Positions 20,100-31,317 of a stretch of DNA of 64,000 nt are shown piece by piece. Made by a program: the position numbers and the translations under genes. Positions within the stretch are counted from its first letter, which is position 1; each line of letters begins with the position of its first letter. The notes beneath the pieces are model-generated. The model was not told where the DNA came from. It was given only the letters and a program-made list of their open reading frames with translations, and ran no database searches. Origin of the DNA: Pseudisothecium myosuroides (taxonomy: Eukaryota; Streptophyta; Bryopsida; Hypnales; Lembophyllaceae); NCBI GenBank assembly GCA_951799445.1, contig OX637296.1:10664001-10728000 (forward strand), read 5' to 3'.

Positions 20100-21060
20100 A
20101 ATTACGCTCTCTAAAAAAAAGCACCATTACTCCAAGAAAAACTTACGCAGACTGCGACGAGAAGTTGCAACAAACACGAATGAAGGCAATAATTACATCA
20201 GCGCGAGAATTCAAACGCAGTAGAGATCGACACACGAAATAAACGCTTACAGTAACGACATTCGTGATGTTGCAGTAAAACCGGAGCTCGTCCGTCCAAC
20301 TATTTCACACCGAAATTTTCTATAAACTTCACTCTCCGATCAGAATCCACCCTCGGCGTACACCAGGAACCAAGTTACTCCAACCTAAAAGGAAAGCCGC
20401 AGACTGAGACTCCTCAGAGGAGATATGCGAACCAAGAAACGTCGCAAATTTTTTATGCAATACAAGGAAGCATTAACTAACTACAAACGAAGGCAATAAT
20501 TTCATAAATACATAAAAAACAACGCAGTACAATAGTGCATCGAAGCAAGACATAGAAAAGCCTACGGACCTTCGTGATGTCGCAAGTTCGCAACAGAAAT
20601 GAAATTCGTCTCCTGAGCTCTGTCGCATAAATTCGTGATTGAATCTCGTCAAATTCGAATAAATCCTCGGCGATCGCAAGCCACAGAGAATTACTCCAAA
20701 CTACTTCACTTCTCGGTGAAGATTAAATCGAAGCGAGGTCTCAAATTGCGAGAGAAAATATTTCGGAAATGCACAGGCAAGTTGCAAAGAAAAACGTCAG
20801 TCCGCTGCGACCGCTCCGCAGTCAGCAAAGGAGTGGGCACAGAGAGTTCCAAGTGGCCTACTGCCAGGCGGACACTCTGCAGCCTGGTCCCACTGGCCTT
20901 TTGGTAACTTACTTTCGTCACTATGAAGGAACTTCAGTCCTATTACCGTGCCTGGTGGCCAGGTCCGCATTTCCTGCCGAATAATTTATCAAAGTTGGGA
21001 TTAAAATGATTTAGCTGATGCTTAAAAAAAACATATGATATGAGATTTTCTCATAGAAAA
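20100..21060 (-). promoter_or_regulatory. 5' flank of dNK-A
   Basis: No gene. It is closely matched by 42590-43400 upstream of dNK-B, so it belongs to the duplicated unit and should contain the dNK promoter and 5' UTR. Confidence 0.45.
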
Positions 21061-21065
21061 TACTA

Positions 21066-21290
21066 GTGTGCCATGTGCCGTTGCCACAACAAAAATGAAA
21101 GTGAAAGTAATTTTAAAATTTTTTAATTCATAAAAACTTCAAAATTCAATATCCTTCCTTCTATAAGTTAGAATGCCATGAAACAAAGCCTGCATCCCTC
21201 CTTGCCTAGGGCTTTCCAATGGTACTAAAAATGCGTTTGGCGGACACACGGTCCACGAGATCTCATTGTAACAAACAAAACAAAACAAAG
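21066..21290 (+). repeat. CAAA-tailed dispersed repeat, copy c
   Basis: Best copy of the 15.6 kb family: begins GTGTGCCATGTGCCGTTGCC and ends in an ACAAAACAAAACAAAG tail. It has no counterpart next to dNK-B. Confidence 0.7.
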
Positions 21291-21882
21291 AAACAACCTA
21301 ACTTAAGGATAGTTTATTTTGATAAAATAATTTTTCAAAAATTTTGGCATCATTTTTTTAATTGCTCTTTGTCAACCCTGACCACAACGGATATATTAGT
21401 GTATCTACTGATACAAATTATCAAAGTAAATTTAGGTTAAAATATTATTATATTGTACTAATTTTTACAGCAAAGCTATTTTGTAATGAAACTACTGTAC
21501 AATTTGATACTTGTTTGTTGAATCGAATTTTATTTTGTTGAAAAAAGAATTAGGCAAGTATCATTTTTTTGTGAAGATTCTTCAAGATTCTATATTTTAC
21601 CATACAAATAGAAATTGGGAAATCAATTCTCTAAAATTTTGGCATTTATATAAATAAAAAATTTATGCCAAATTTGCTAGAAGTCTAAAGTAATTTTGTA
21701 GGTGACACTAATTTTGCAACCTTATTGATAAAGCAAATCAATGTCTTGTACCACTGCTATAGAAGTCTCTGAGTATCAAATTATAGTGTGAAGTCTTGGT
21801 GCCAAAGGCCCAAATATTTAGGTTCATATTTAGTAAGTTAGCATACATGTAAGGAAAAGAGGTCTTAGAATGCTAAATTATA

Positions 21883-21966
21883 CTTTCTCTATTTCTAAAT
21901 AAATACCAATGTTTCTTTGTGTTTTACAAAAGAAAATTGATATTAATTAGAAACAAAGCCAGGGAG
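21883..21966. mobile_element. Stowaway-like MITE, copy 2
   Basis: 84 bp between TA dinucleotides, related to 7695-7773 through the TTTGTGTTTTACAAAAGAAA centre and GGGAGTA end. The duplicate spacer at 44045-44060 reads straight across without it, confirming a TA-targeted insertion. Confidence 0.8.
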
Positions 21967-22061
21967 TAGTATCAATCTTGTGCCAAAGGTCCATATGCTT
22001 ACACATATGGTTACCATCATTACAAATTATATGCAACAATAAATATGGTGTACAGATCTAC

Positions 22062-22245
22062 TATTTTCAAAGTAGTGTATCATGTATGAGTACTATAATG
22101 TATGATAATTGGAGTGATTCACATTCAACCATGCACTTTCAAAGTAGTGTTTCATGTATGAGTACTATGATGTATAATAATTGGAGTGATTCACATTCAA
22201 CCATGCACTTCCAAAGTAGTGTTTCATGTATAAACACCATGATGT
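22062..22245 (+). repeat. Tandem repeat, ~70 bp unit, three copies
   Basis: Units carry TTTCAAAGTAGTGTTTCATG, GAGTACTATGATGTAT and AATTGGAGTGATTCACATTC. Shorter related motifs lie at 44195-44305, so the array expanded in unit 1. Confidence 0.85.
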
Positions 22246-22246
22246 T

Positions 22247-22593
22247 AGGTAGCAACATCCATAAGTGTAAGTGTACCTTAACACCAAGTGTAGAGTTCCC
22301 TTAAAGTGCTCCCAAAAGTTCCTTGAAACTGTGCCCATGCTTAATTGTTGGTGGTGGTCTCTGATTTTTTAGATTTTGGGGCTAGAATCGAGGCAGATTT
22401 ACTAGACTACGGTTTAGGGTGCCCTAAGGAGCTCTACTTTAGAAATTTGTAGAAATTACATGCCTTATCCAATTATTTTTTTAAATTTTAAATTCATGAT
22501 TTTCAATTGCTAATATTGATAAAATATTGTTTTTAGAAAAATTTGCCTCCAACTATGCTGAATTGCTTAATTTGACGGTAATGGGTGCTGCTA
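22247..22593. mobile_element. TTA-target MITE (PIF/Harbinger-like), copy 1
   Basis: Starts GTAGCAACATCCATAA and ends ATGGGTGCTGCTA in inverted agreement; flanked by TTA. The other spacer reads GATGTATGATAAC across this site (44241 on), so the element is absent there. Same family as 32701-33017. Confidence 0.65.
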
Positions 22594-23478
22594 TCTTATG
22601 ATAACTTGAGTAATTTACTTTCATAGTAGTGTTTCAAGAACAATGTGTGATAAATTGAATAATTTTGATGTGTAGAAGACAAGTTGTTCCATTTAGGTTG
22701 TTTCTAAGATCGTGAACATTGATGAACATTGACGACCTTGCCATGGGGCTTTATTCTTGAATGACCTTGGAGCTTAACTCTTAAATGACATTTTAGATTT
22801 TGGTAGGACTGTTTAAACTTGGATATAAGAATTTTTTTACATGGACATTCTGTGATTCAAAATGACCAATCTTGGATTTGAGCTAGAATCTTATCACTAC
22901 AAGAAAAAACAGTGTCCGATCCAACATGATAATCAACTTATATATGTTGGTTGGGACAATTGATTAGGACATTTTGATTTGGACATAAATCAATACTTTT
23001 ATGCTGATTTTACGTCTTGATTTTGTCAAATTAAAAAAATATTATTATTACTCAATAATTTGCCACGTGAGCAGAACCTGCCATAGATTGGATTCCCAAG
23101 ACAATAGTCAAATGAATTCAATATAAATAGCAATTGAACTTTGAATGCCAAAATCCATCACTGCATTGCAATTAACTTGGTGCATATTGGAGGGTTGCTA
23201 TTATGTGAGCATAGGAGTGTGAGCCCATGAGTCTAGAATACTACACACCTATATTATAGGTGTATATACTATAGAAATTGTCTATGATTATAGGATATAT
23301 ATGTTACAAATACCCATATTATAGGTGTTTATGATACATACACCTTCTATAGTGTATGGTATCTATATTATAGGTACCTATATTGTAGGCTCAATGCTCA
23401 CAAGTTTGCATTCTTGGGCTCACATACTAGCACCGTTGGTGCATATTGCAATTAAACTTTGAATGGTGCTTACCTTAA

Positions 23479-24413
23479 CCCCTAAAGGCCCAAGGCATTT
23501 TTTCTGCCAAAAACCCATCAAAACTGCCATTTCTATAGCAAGGAGTAAACAAAAATGAAAAATGTTTTTTTTGCACATCTAACCGTTGGATCTTACACCT
23601 AACTAGTATGAGAATATGCGGAAAAAATTTCAGAATTTTTGACCGCTCAGATTGCAAGATATCTGCGTTTAAAGTGGAAAAAACAAGTATTTCAGCACAT
23701 TGCGGGACTAGATTTTTTGGCTTTAAACATTTTTCACTTAAAATTTTTGCACTACAGAGTTTTGTGCTTTAAATCTTTATAGTGGATAATTGAGTTGAGA
23801 GTCTAGGGGGAAAAAAAAATATTCAAAAAAACTTAATTATCATTCCTAAAAAATTTATTAAGTAGAAGTAGATACGAGATAGAAGGAAAATCTAAAACAT
23901 TAATATATTTTAGATGGAATTAAAATATGCTAATCCCAATGGTGAGATTGTTCTAGCAAGTAAACTAAACCATGAGAATTTTTTTTTTTAAAATTGCAAA
24001 AATAGCATTTAGAAATGATTCCTACAAGTTATTTTTTTCAAGAAGATGCTCTAATTGCCCGAAAAACAAGAATGTCCATAACTTTCTCATAACAAATCCA
24101 AATGAAATGAATCAAAGCTTTCCATATAGATAAAAATATAATCTACAAAAAAAAATATTTAAAAAAAAAAAAAAATCAAATTTTTGCCAAATTTTTCTTG
24201 CTGCCCGGACTGCCCAGTTACAAAAAAAAGTAGCATATTTGGCCATAACTTTTGACTCCTATTTCCAAATGTCCTGAAATTTAGTGTATATGAAAGATAT
24301 TCCTTGCGCCCACCTTTTATTAAAATTTCAGCTTAAAATATGGAAATCTCTAGTCACATGGACCTGCCCAAAATTTCTATACGGCCAAAAAACGCATGCC
24401 GGTCCTTTAGGGG
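23479..24413 (+). mobile_element. TTAA-flanked piggyBac-like element, copy P1
   Basis: 935 bp, TTAA at 23475-23478 and 24414-24417. Ends CCCCTAAAGGCCC and CCGGTCCTTTAGGGG are inverted repeats. No ORF, so non-autonomous. It is collinear with P2 and P3 (for example GGCCATAACTTTTGACTC, CTGCCCAAAATTTCTAT). Nested within the CACTA element. Confidence 0.82.
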
Positions 24414-25263
24414 TTAATGATAGAAGGAAGGTGAAGACAAGATCTTTATAAAAGTGGGATGGTAGGAGGTAAGACAATCCATATGCGATATGTAAAGTGA
24501 GGATTAGTAGGAGCTTAACCGCTCATATTTAAGTCCAAAGTTGGAATTATGGTTAAAAAGTAGAATTTCAGACCTCATTTAGGCAGTTTAGAATAACTTT
24601 TTTTAAAATATTTGAACTAAAGTAATGTGTAAAATCAAACTAAATTTCATTTCCAAAAATCCGTTTGAGATTTTGAGCCTCCAATAAAAGGTTATAGTCA
24701 GATTTTAGAGAGGGGTTAGAAGGGATACTTTTTTTTACAATTTCAAACATCCTCTATAAATTTGTCCATAACTTTTTATTGAAGTCAAATTGATTTTTGG
24801 AGATGAATGCTATTTTCATTTTACAACTTCTTTTGGTTCAAAGTTTTTTGAATTTTTTGAATTTTGTTATGCCAAAATGAGGTTTGAAATTCTACTTTAG
24901 ATACAATTCCTACATTTTGACAATGAGTGGTGAAGCTCTCATCTTCAAATTGTCCCGTATCCTTTGAGGACTCATAATGGACAATAGAATTCATTATAAA
25001 AATGACCTTTTTATCCTACATACTCATTAAATGTCAATGAAGTGAGTCCATCACCATGCCATTTAAAAATTGTTTGATGATAAATAGTCATTGGACTTTC
25101 TTGCTAATATTGGACATTTTCAATTTTTACAACATCTTGGTCATTTAATTTTTGTTGAATTTAATAATTTTTCTTATTCATTTTATTTATTTTTTGGCTT
25201 ACTTTATAATAATTATTTTTCACCAACCCTACCCTACTATTACAATATGTGAATAAACGAAAA

Positions 25264-25450
25264 TGATGTTTAAAGGATTGCCAGATCAACTGAGCAAATT
25301 TTTTTTGGTCAATTCAACAAAACTATTTTGATTGATGTTTAGAGGATTGCCGAATCAACTGAGCAAATTTTCTTTTTGGTCAAATCAACAAAACTATTTT
25401 GATTGATGTTTAGAGGATTACAGAATCAACTGAGCCACTTTTTTTTTGTC
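25264..25450 (+). repeat. Subterminal tandem repeat of the CACTA element
   Basis: Three units of about 65 bp sharing TTGATTGATGTTTAGAGGAT and AATCAACTGAGC. Subterminal repeats are typical transposase-binding regions of CACTA elements. Confidence 0.8.
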
Positions 25451-26121
25451 GTAATCAATATAAATGCATTGATCTTTTGTTAATTAGGGCCCCTTTTTCT
25501 TGTAGTGTATTTACATGAACATTATGTAATTCAAAATGACAAATCTTGGATTTGAATTTTTTTTACATAGACATTATATGAATCAAAATGATCAGTCTGT
25601 AATAAGCTTTTGCCCTCTTCAAATTAATGGGCAACTTAAAAGTTGTTGTACAAAAATTCTAACAGATTTTACAATGCTAAAACCACACATTTATATAGTG
25701 ATTCAAAATACAAAACTCAACTTAATAGATGCAACTCTTGGAGACAAGAGAATGACATCAAAGTTGGGTTGTAGTTGAACATTGGAGATGCAATCCTCAC
25801 TAAGAGTCCCTAAATACCCAAACTAAACCCCTGTTATGATATTTAAGTTGTAATAAGAAGGTTTGGAACACCAAATCCACCATTTGTTTTCAATTTGTTT
25901 CACATACAAGACAAACCTTCCATAGCTATGATTTTGCTTCTAAGATTAATCTCTTCTAGATTTCTTGCTTGAATGAAGAAATGAGGGCCTATTACAATTG
26001 ATTCTACTTCTACCTAGTGTTTTTTTTTCTCAAAATCTAAAATAAGAATTGTATGATATTGAAAAATAAATTGAAAGCAAAATTTTAAGATAACATTGGC
26101 GGCACTGTTTTTTGGAGGCGT

Positions 26122-26290
26122 TTAGACATCTTGACACAACGCCACAAGAGTGGTGTCATTCAATTCTCTTTGAAACCTTTCTTTGATTCTTGATTGAGAT
26201 CGGAGTCAACAAAGAGATCAAGTCAAACTTTAGCGCTTAGCTGCTTGTTAAGTTTTTTGATGTCAACCGCATAGTGCTCCAAAACATTAG
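26122..26290 (-). pseudogene. Detached C-terminal tail of SWEET-A
   Basis: Matches the 3' part of the last exon of SWEET-B (47430-47590): shared GGAGGCGTTTAGACATC, GAAACCTTTCTTTGATTCT and a degenerate counterpart of the HAVDVEKLTKQPSA tail. The match stops at about 26290, where copia-derived DNA begins; the rest of the exon resumes at about 39252. The stop codon corresponding to that of SWEET-B is at 26122. Confidence 0.8.
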
Positions 26291-26635
26291 CAGATGAAAG
26301 CAGTGTGCTTTGGTACCAAATATAGACAACATGGAGGAAGAGACGAGAATCAATGGAGCGGTCAAGGAGGAAGAAGTCAATCAATGGCATCTGCAAACAC
26401 TGATTAATCAAGAATTGATTATTTACTACTATGTTTGTGGCAAGGCTGGGTACGTAGCAAGAAATTGTTACTATAGGAAGGGTTCTCCGTCAACTAAGTA
26501 GTAATAGAGGAAAATATAGATGAGACTTATCAAAGTATTGATAAAGACAAGGTTAATTCCCTCGAAATTGCATTCGCAAAATTTTAGGATCCCAATGGCT
26601 AGTACATAGACTTTGGTTGCATTGTTCATGTTTCT
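26291..26635 (+). pseudogene. Inverted copia gag-protease fragment
   Basis: Reads on the plus strand as degenerate gag: EEEVNQ, a zinc-knuckle remnant YYYVCGKAGYVARNCYYRKG, then EENIDETYQSIDKDKVNSLE. It ends in the protease entry region (CIVHV). It parallels the minus-strand sequence at 35210-35480 but carries several stops, including TAG where the paralogue has CAG (Gln). Confidence 0.75.
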
Positions 26636-26772
26636 GAACAAAATCACACCTACGCATATGAAGATCTCTCCTTCAAGCTCTAATACCATTAAATAAATTT
26701 GTCACACAATCATACTTATATGGTCATACTCTGATAACTCTGTTCAGATGAATTGTCCTTCTTATTTGTTAA

Positions 26773-27701
26773 CCCCTAAAGTTCCTTGACTATGTTCTCA
26801 CCAAAAATGCTCCAAAACTGCCATTTCTAGTACAAGTACCAAATTTTTGAAAAATATCATTTTTGGACATATGTAACCATAGGATCTTGTAGTACTCTGG
26901 TTTGAGAATATGTGGAAAAAATTTCAGAAATTTCCATTGGATAGATTGGAAGATATTAGCGTTTGAAGTGCCAAAAGTCCTCTTTTTGGCCCTGCGAAAA
27001 ACCAGGCAGCTACACTTCACAAGGTCAGATTATTATGAAAAAAATTCCAAAATGGTTGTGCTTCTTTGGATTCATTCTTCAGGGCAAGTTGGCTACATGC
27101 TTGAAAATTTTCAGATTATTTGGAATTGTACAACATATAGAAAAAAAATAGTAAGTAGAAAGAAGTAGAGAATGGTTCAAAACACTAAATTATTAAGAAG
27201 TTAATTATGGAATTGAAAAATGCCAATCCCAATGGTTGCAATGTTGTTATAAACAATCTGCATCCTACAATTTTATTTCTTTTGAAAAATATTGAAAATT
27301 GAGTGAAATAAATGACTTCAAAGTTTATTTTAGAATAGACAATCCATAACTGCCCGCAAACTAAAAATCCTCATAACGTTTGACTCATTGATCAGAATGG
27401 AATGATTCAAAGCTTTCCACGTATATATAAATCTAATAAACCAATTTCAAAATTTTATTTTTGAAAAAGGTGATGTTTTCTAATCTGCCCGGATTGCCCG
27501 AGTTGAGAAACAAACAACATATTAGGCCATAACTTTTGACTCGTATTTCCAAATGTCATGAAATTTGGTGCATATGAAAGATATTCCTCATCCCCACCTT
27601 CTATAAAAATTTCAGCCCAAAATGTGCAAATCTCCAGTCACACGTAACTACCTGCCCAAAATTTCTATGTTGCCAAAAAAGGCATATTGGTCCTTTAGGG
27701 G
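26773..27701 (+). mobile_element. TTAA-flanked piggyBac-like element, copy P2
   Basis: 929 bp flanked by TTAA (26769-26772, 27702-27705); ends CCCCTAAAGTTCC and TTGGTCCTTTAGGGG. It interrupts an LTR-like sequence: without it, 26692-26768 plus 27706-27852 aligns with the LTR at 38684-38882. Confidence 0.85.
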
Positions 27702-28270
27702 TTAATCCAATATCAATATACAGCTTTTTAAAGCACACTTTCCGATGTAACTAGCAATTTTCCATGTTCTGTTTTGATAGACTAATTAGAAATAATCCTC
27801 CTAACTAATAATATAACTGAAGTAAGTAAAGGCAAGATAGGTTTAAGTTACACACTGTATTGCATAGTTTGTTTTCTATTTCTAAAATTCTTGTTCATAC
27901 TTTGCACTTCACTATTTCCTTGATGTTGCAATTTAGGGTCACTGGAGGTTCTATCAAATGTCTAAATTTTTTTGCCTTGCAGCTTGATTCACTATCATCG
28001 ATAAGTCGTTTTGTTTTCATCTGCTAATCTCTATGAGCTCATTTCTAGGTTTTATTCTACTAACTGACCTATTTGAATTGTTCACAGGTCCAATTAATTC
28101 TCTTGGTACCATGGATAATTGCAATTGTGGTGATTCGCTTCATCAAATGTTTAATTTGCATGACCTTCAATAATCTTGTAAGATTTCTTGGCATTGCTCG
28201 TGCATCAAACATTGACGTTGGAACCTTAGCACTTAAAAAGAGTTCAACCCTAGAAGTTGATAGCCATTAG

Positions 28271-28450
28271 TCTTTTCTAATTTCCGCCTCCAAGTCTCTA
28301 AAATATTATGCCGTTTGTAGGGGATTTCATCCTGGCATTTACAAGACATGGGTAGAATGTAATGAGGAAGTCTTGGGATTTAGATGGGCTAAATTTAAGA
28401 ATTTTAGATCAAAAGCTAAAGCTGAAGAGTTTTTGAAGCAAAATGACTAA
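28271..28450 (+). CDS. RNase H1 N-terminal (hybrid-binding / Cauli_VI-like) domain fragment
   Basis: Plus-strand frame ending TAA at 28450. It encodes KYYAVCRGFHPGIYKTWVEC followed by GFRWAKFKNF and AEEFLK, the signature of the small RNA:DNA hybrid-binding domain found at the N-terminus of eukaryotic RNase H1. No catalytic RNase H domain follows. It lies antisense to the copia element, only 32 bp beyond the pol stop (28483) and before the LTR-like copy, so it is probably a captured gene fragment. Upstream exons may lie in 28073-28270, but I cannot support them. Confidence 0.65.
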   Translation, partial: SFLISASKSLKYYAVCRGFHPGIYKTWVECNEEVLGFRWAKFKNFRSKAKAEEFLKQND

Positions 28451-28482
28451 TCTGCTCTCCTTCTATTCTAATTTTTTCCATT

Positions 28483-29111
28483 TCAATTATAGCATTGGGA
28501 TAGTTTTTGAAAATCTGAAATTTCTCGTAACTTTTCAAAAGTTGTTGTATTGAGTGGCTTTGTCAGAAGATCCGCTTCTTGTTCAAAAGTTGAAATAAAT
28601 GGTACTTCTACACTTTCGTCTTCACCTTTCTCTCTTACGTACATAGTGATGCTGCAGTTTTATGTATTTGGTATGCAAATGCATCACTAGATTATTTTCC
28701 ATCTTCATACAGCTCATGTGATTACTATAGATTAATGTTGGATTTCTCTATCAGATTCCAAGCTCTTTGAACAACCTTCAAAAGTATGCCAAGTTTTGTG
28801 CTTCTTCTCTCAAAGCACAATATTCTACTTTGATAGTGCTAAGTGCCATTGTTTCCTGCATTTTGTTGCTCTAGTGGATTGGAGCAGTTCCAAACTTATG
28901 AAGAATCCCGAAAACAGATATTCTGGTGTCAAGATCCCTTACGTGCATAGTCTGAATCTACAAACGTCATAAGTTCTCCATCATCTTGAGCTTCGTAATG
29001 AATTTTGTAATTTATAGTTCTCTTTAAATATCTCAAGATGTATTTTGCAGCTACTAGATGAGCTTCTTGTGGCACTTCTATATATTTGGAACAAGAATTT
29101 ACAACAAACAT
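28483..29111 (-). pseudogene. Copia RNase H region and pol C-terminus
   Basis: Contains HLVAAKYILRYLKRTINYK and FVDSDYA (RNase H), then EQEADLLTKPLNTTTFEKLR, the usual copia pol end, with a stop at 28483-28485. Frames are broken between the blocks. Confidence 0.8.
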
Positions 29112-29383
29112 AACATCTAGTCTAGTGATTCGCGGGTGGATGAGGCTGCCTACCAGGGATCAATATTGTGTGGCTTTGCAAGGAGTAGATCCCGTGTCAT
29201 GCTGTAGCTTGACTCCTAAATTCATTGGAATCAAAGCCGTTTTGCAAGAATCTATTCCAACACAAGCAACTTTTGGATACACTTCTTTTGATGTAACTAT
29301 ATCCCAGTAGAATTTGTCTCAATTTTGGCACCAAGATACAAGGTAGCTCTCCCTAAATCAGTCATTTCAAAAGTCTCCATTAA

Positions 29384-29746
29384 TTACTTGATTATGTTTT
29401 GAAGATTTTCTTCATCATCTCTTGTAATAAGCAAATCATGCATCCAAATATAATAATATGATGGTGCACTTTCCGTTTCTAATACTGAAGTATAGGTTGT
29501 AATCTTCATTGCTTCACTACAGATTCTGTTCCTTCTGGTAAGAGTCAATTTTGGAGTACCAAGCTCGGGGAGCTTGTTGAAAATTGTACAATATTCTTTT
29601 GAATTTGCAAACTTTGCCTTGAGAGTATTTGAACCTTTCCATCTATCAGGTGTACCCATGAATATTTCTTCCTTCAAAATTTTGTTCAAGAATGTAGTGA
29701 TAACGTCAAGATGTCGAATGTTCCATCCCTTTCTAGCTTGCAACAA
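29384..29746 (-). pseudogene. Copia reverse transcriptase fragment
   Basis: GWNIRHLDVITTFLNKILKE matches the W-x-x-x-x-LDV-x-TAFLNG RT block. The catalytic YVDD box is replaced by WMHDLLIT, so the enzyme is dead. The RT core between the two blocks is missing or rearranged. Confidence 0.8.
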
Positions 29747-29978
29747 GAGTTAGGACTAGTCAAATAGTTGACAGGTATCTCACTACAGATGCAAATGTCT
29801 CAAAGAAGTCGATTCTTTCAATCTGCTTATCACCTCTTGCTACAAATTTTGTTTTTAGTTTGTCTCGCATACCTTTGCTTCAAATATCCATTTAGAATTG
29901 GTGGTTTTCTTATCAATTAAAAGATCCACAAGATTCTAAGTTTCGTTTTTGTCGATGACAACTATCTCTCTTTTAATT

Positions 29979-30245
29979 CACTAGAAGAAAACTGCATTTT
30001 ACTTGTCAAATCTACGTTTTACTTGACAAAAACTACGTTGTACTCAACAAAAAAGTATGGAATTGGTTTTGTTGAGTTCTCCCTTCATAACGCAAAATTT
30101 TGCGTTCCAACGTTTCAACACAGAATTTGACAAGTAAAATGCAAAATTTTGTGTTACGAAGGGAGAACTCAACAAAACCAATTCCATACTTTTTTGTTGA
30201 GTACAACGTAGTTTCTATCAAGTAAAACATAGTTTTCTTCTAGTG
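29979..30245. mobile_element. CACTA-type foldback MITE, 267 bp
   Basis: Ends CACTAGAAGAAAACTGCAT and ATAGTTTTCTTCTAGTG; ATT repeated on both sides (29976-29978, 30246-30248). The arms pair along most of the element. Confidence 0.85.
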
Positions 30246-30390
30246 ATTGTTGCACTCCACTCCTTGTCAGTTGTAGTATCACCGAAAGTATCACTATAGT
30301 GCTGTGGTTTTCATACCTCTGAGGATCCAACAAATCGAATGTAGTAGCCCTTTAGTTTTGGCATAGGTCTTCTTTCACGAATTGATTAGC

Positions 30391-31317
30391 CACTACTAAA
30401 AAATGATGTCTGAATCAACAAAAAATTACCAAATTTTTGTTGATTTGGATAATATATTGACCTTTTTTACAAACTTTTATTGATTTGGCACAAGTTAACA
30501 TAATAGTCATAAATTTTTTGTTGATTTAGATCGTACAACGTCCACATCAACAAAGAAATCGACACTTTTTTGTTCATTTTGCTCATTTTGACTAGCTTAG
30601 AAGAGTTTTGAATAATTTTTGGCATTTGGGTATTGTTAAAACCACCAGAATTGGAATTTTATGTAAAATGGAATTTTTTTTCCTAACTAAATCATTCATA
30701 ATTCAGCAGACTTTGGTGACCGTTTCAGTATAGTAGAATAATTTTTTTCAGAAAACTATGAGTTTGAAGAGGGGTTGGAATGGACATTTTCTTTGACATT
30801 TTTAAACATCATCTCTGAATTTTGTTTATAACTTTTTATTGGAGACTCAAAATTACAAAAAAAAATTTGTAGATGAAAGTTGGCTTAATTTTTCAACTTT
30901 CATTAGTTCAATGTTATTTGAAAAAAGTGATTTTACTATGCCTAAACGGCCACCAAAATTTGCTGAATTAACAAAGCAAATGAAAAACAAATTGCAAAAA
31001 CTATACAAATAAAATTCTACATCTACTATAGTCAAGAAAATTTGTGCATGATGGAGTGGCTAAGTGAATGGGCTTCCATTTAGGAGGTCGAGGATTCAAA
31101 CTTCTATGCCCCTTTCAGCCCGCATAGCGAGCTTCCTAAGTGGTTTACATGCAGTGCCATATGGCGCCTTCTCATTGGCTAATGTCGATAAATTTTTTTT
31201 TCTTTTTGTACTTGAGCAAGTCAACAAAAAAATTAACAAGATTTTGTTGGACAGTGTCCAAGTCAACATGTCCAAATCAACATGAAATTGATAGACCAAA
31301 TCAATTTTCTAGTAGTG
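30391..31317. mobile_element. CACTA-type non-autonomous element, 927 bp
   Basis: Ends CACTACTAAAAAATG and CAATTTTCTAGTAGTG. Flanking triplets AGC/TGC differ by one base. The inner half shares the GAAGAGGGGTTGGAATGGA and TAACTTTTTATTGGAG blocks with the 22895 element. It contains a tRNA-like segment at 31047-31115. Confidence 0.7.
31047..31115 (+). repeat. tRNA-like (SINE-head-like) segment
   Basis: GGAGTGGCTAAGTGAATGGG resembles a pol III A box, and GTCGAGGATTCAAACTTC resembles a B box, with tRNA-like spacing. A comparable segment lies on the minus strand near 32400-32320. It is not a functional tRNA: no acceptor stem seen. Confidence 0.35.

Larger units (their letters stand above)
22895..25507. 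mobile_element. CACTA-type non-autonomous element, 2.6 kb
   Basis: Left end CACTACAAGAAAAAACAGTG and right end CCTTTTTCTTGTAGTG, flanked by TAT (22892-22894, 25508-25510). Absent from the duplicate spacer. It contains a nested TTAA element at 23479-24413, an inner inverted repeat at about 24530-24910 and three ~65 bp subterminal repeats at 25264-25450. No transposase. Confidence 0.8.
21291..26121. other. Spacer of duplication unit 1 (no gene)
   Basis: Non-coding and homologous to 43440-47430. It differs from that copy by insertions: the Stowaway MITE at 21883, the TTA-type MITE at 22247 and the CACTA element at 22895. Conserved landmarks include GGTGCCAAAGG, the TTTCAAAGTAG repeats and GATGCAACTCTTGGAGACAA. 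Confidence 0.75.

Noticed and set aside
22062..22245. Regular tandem repeats as a CRISPR-like array
   Set aside because: Three contiguous ~70 bp units without unique spacers, in a plant genome; an ordinary minisatellite.
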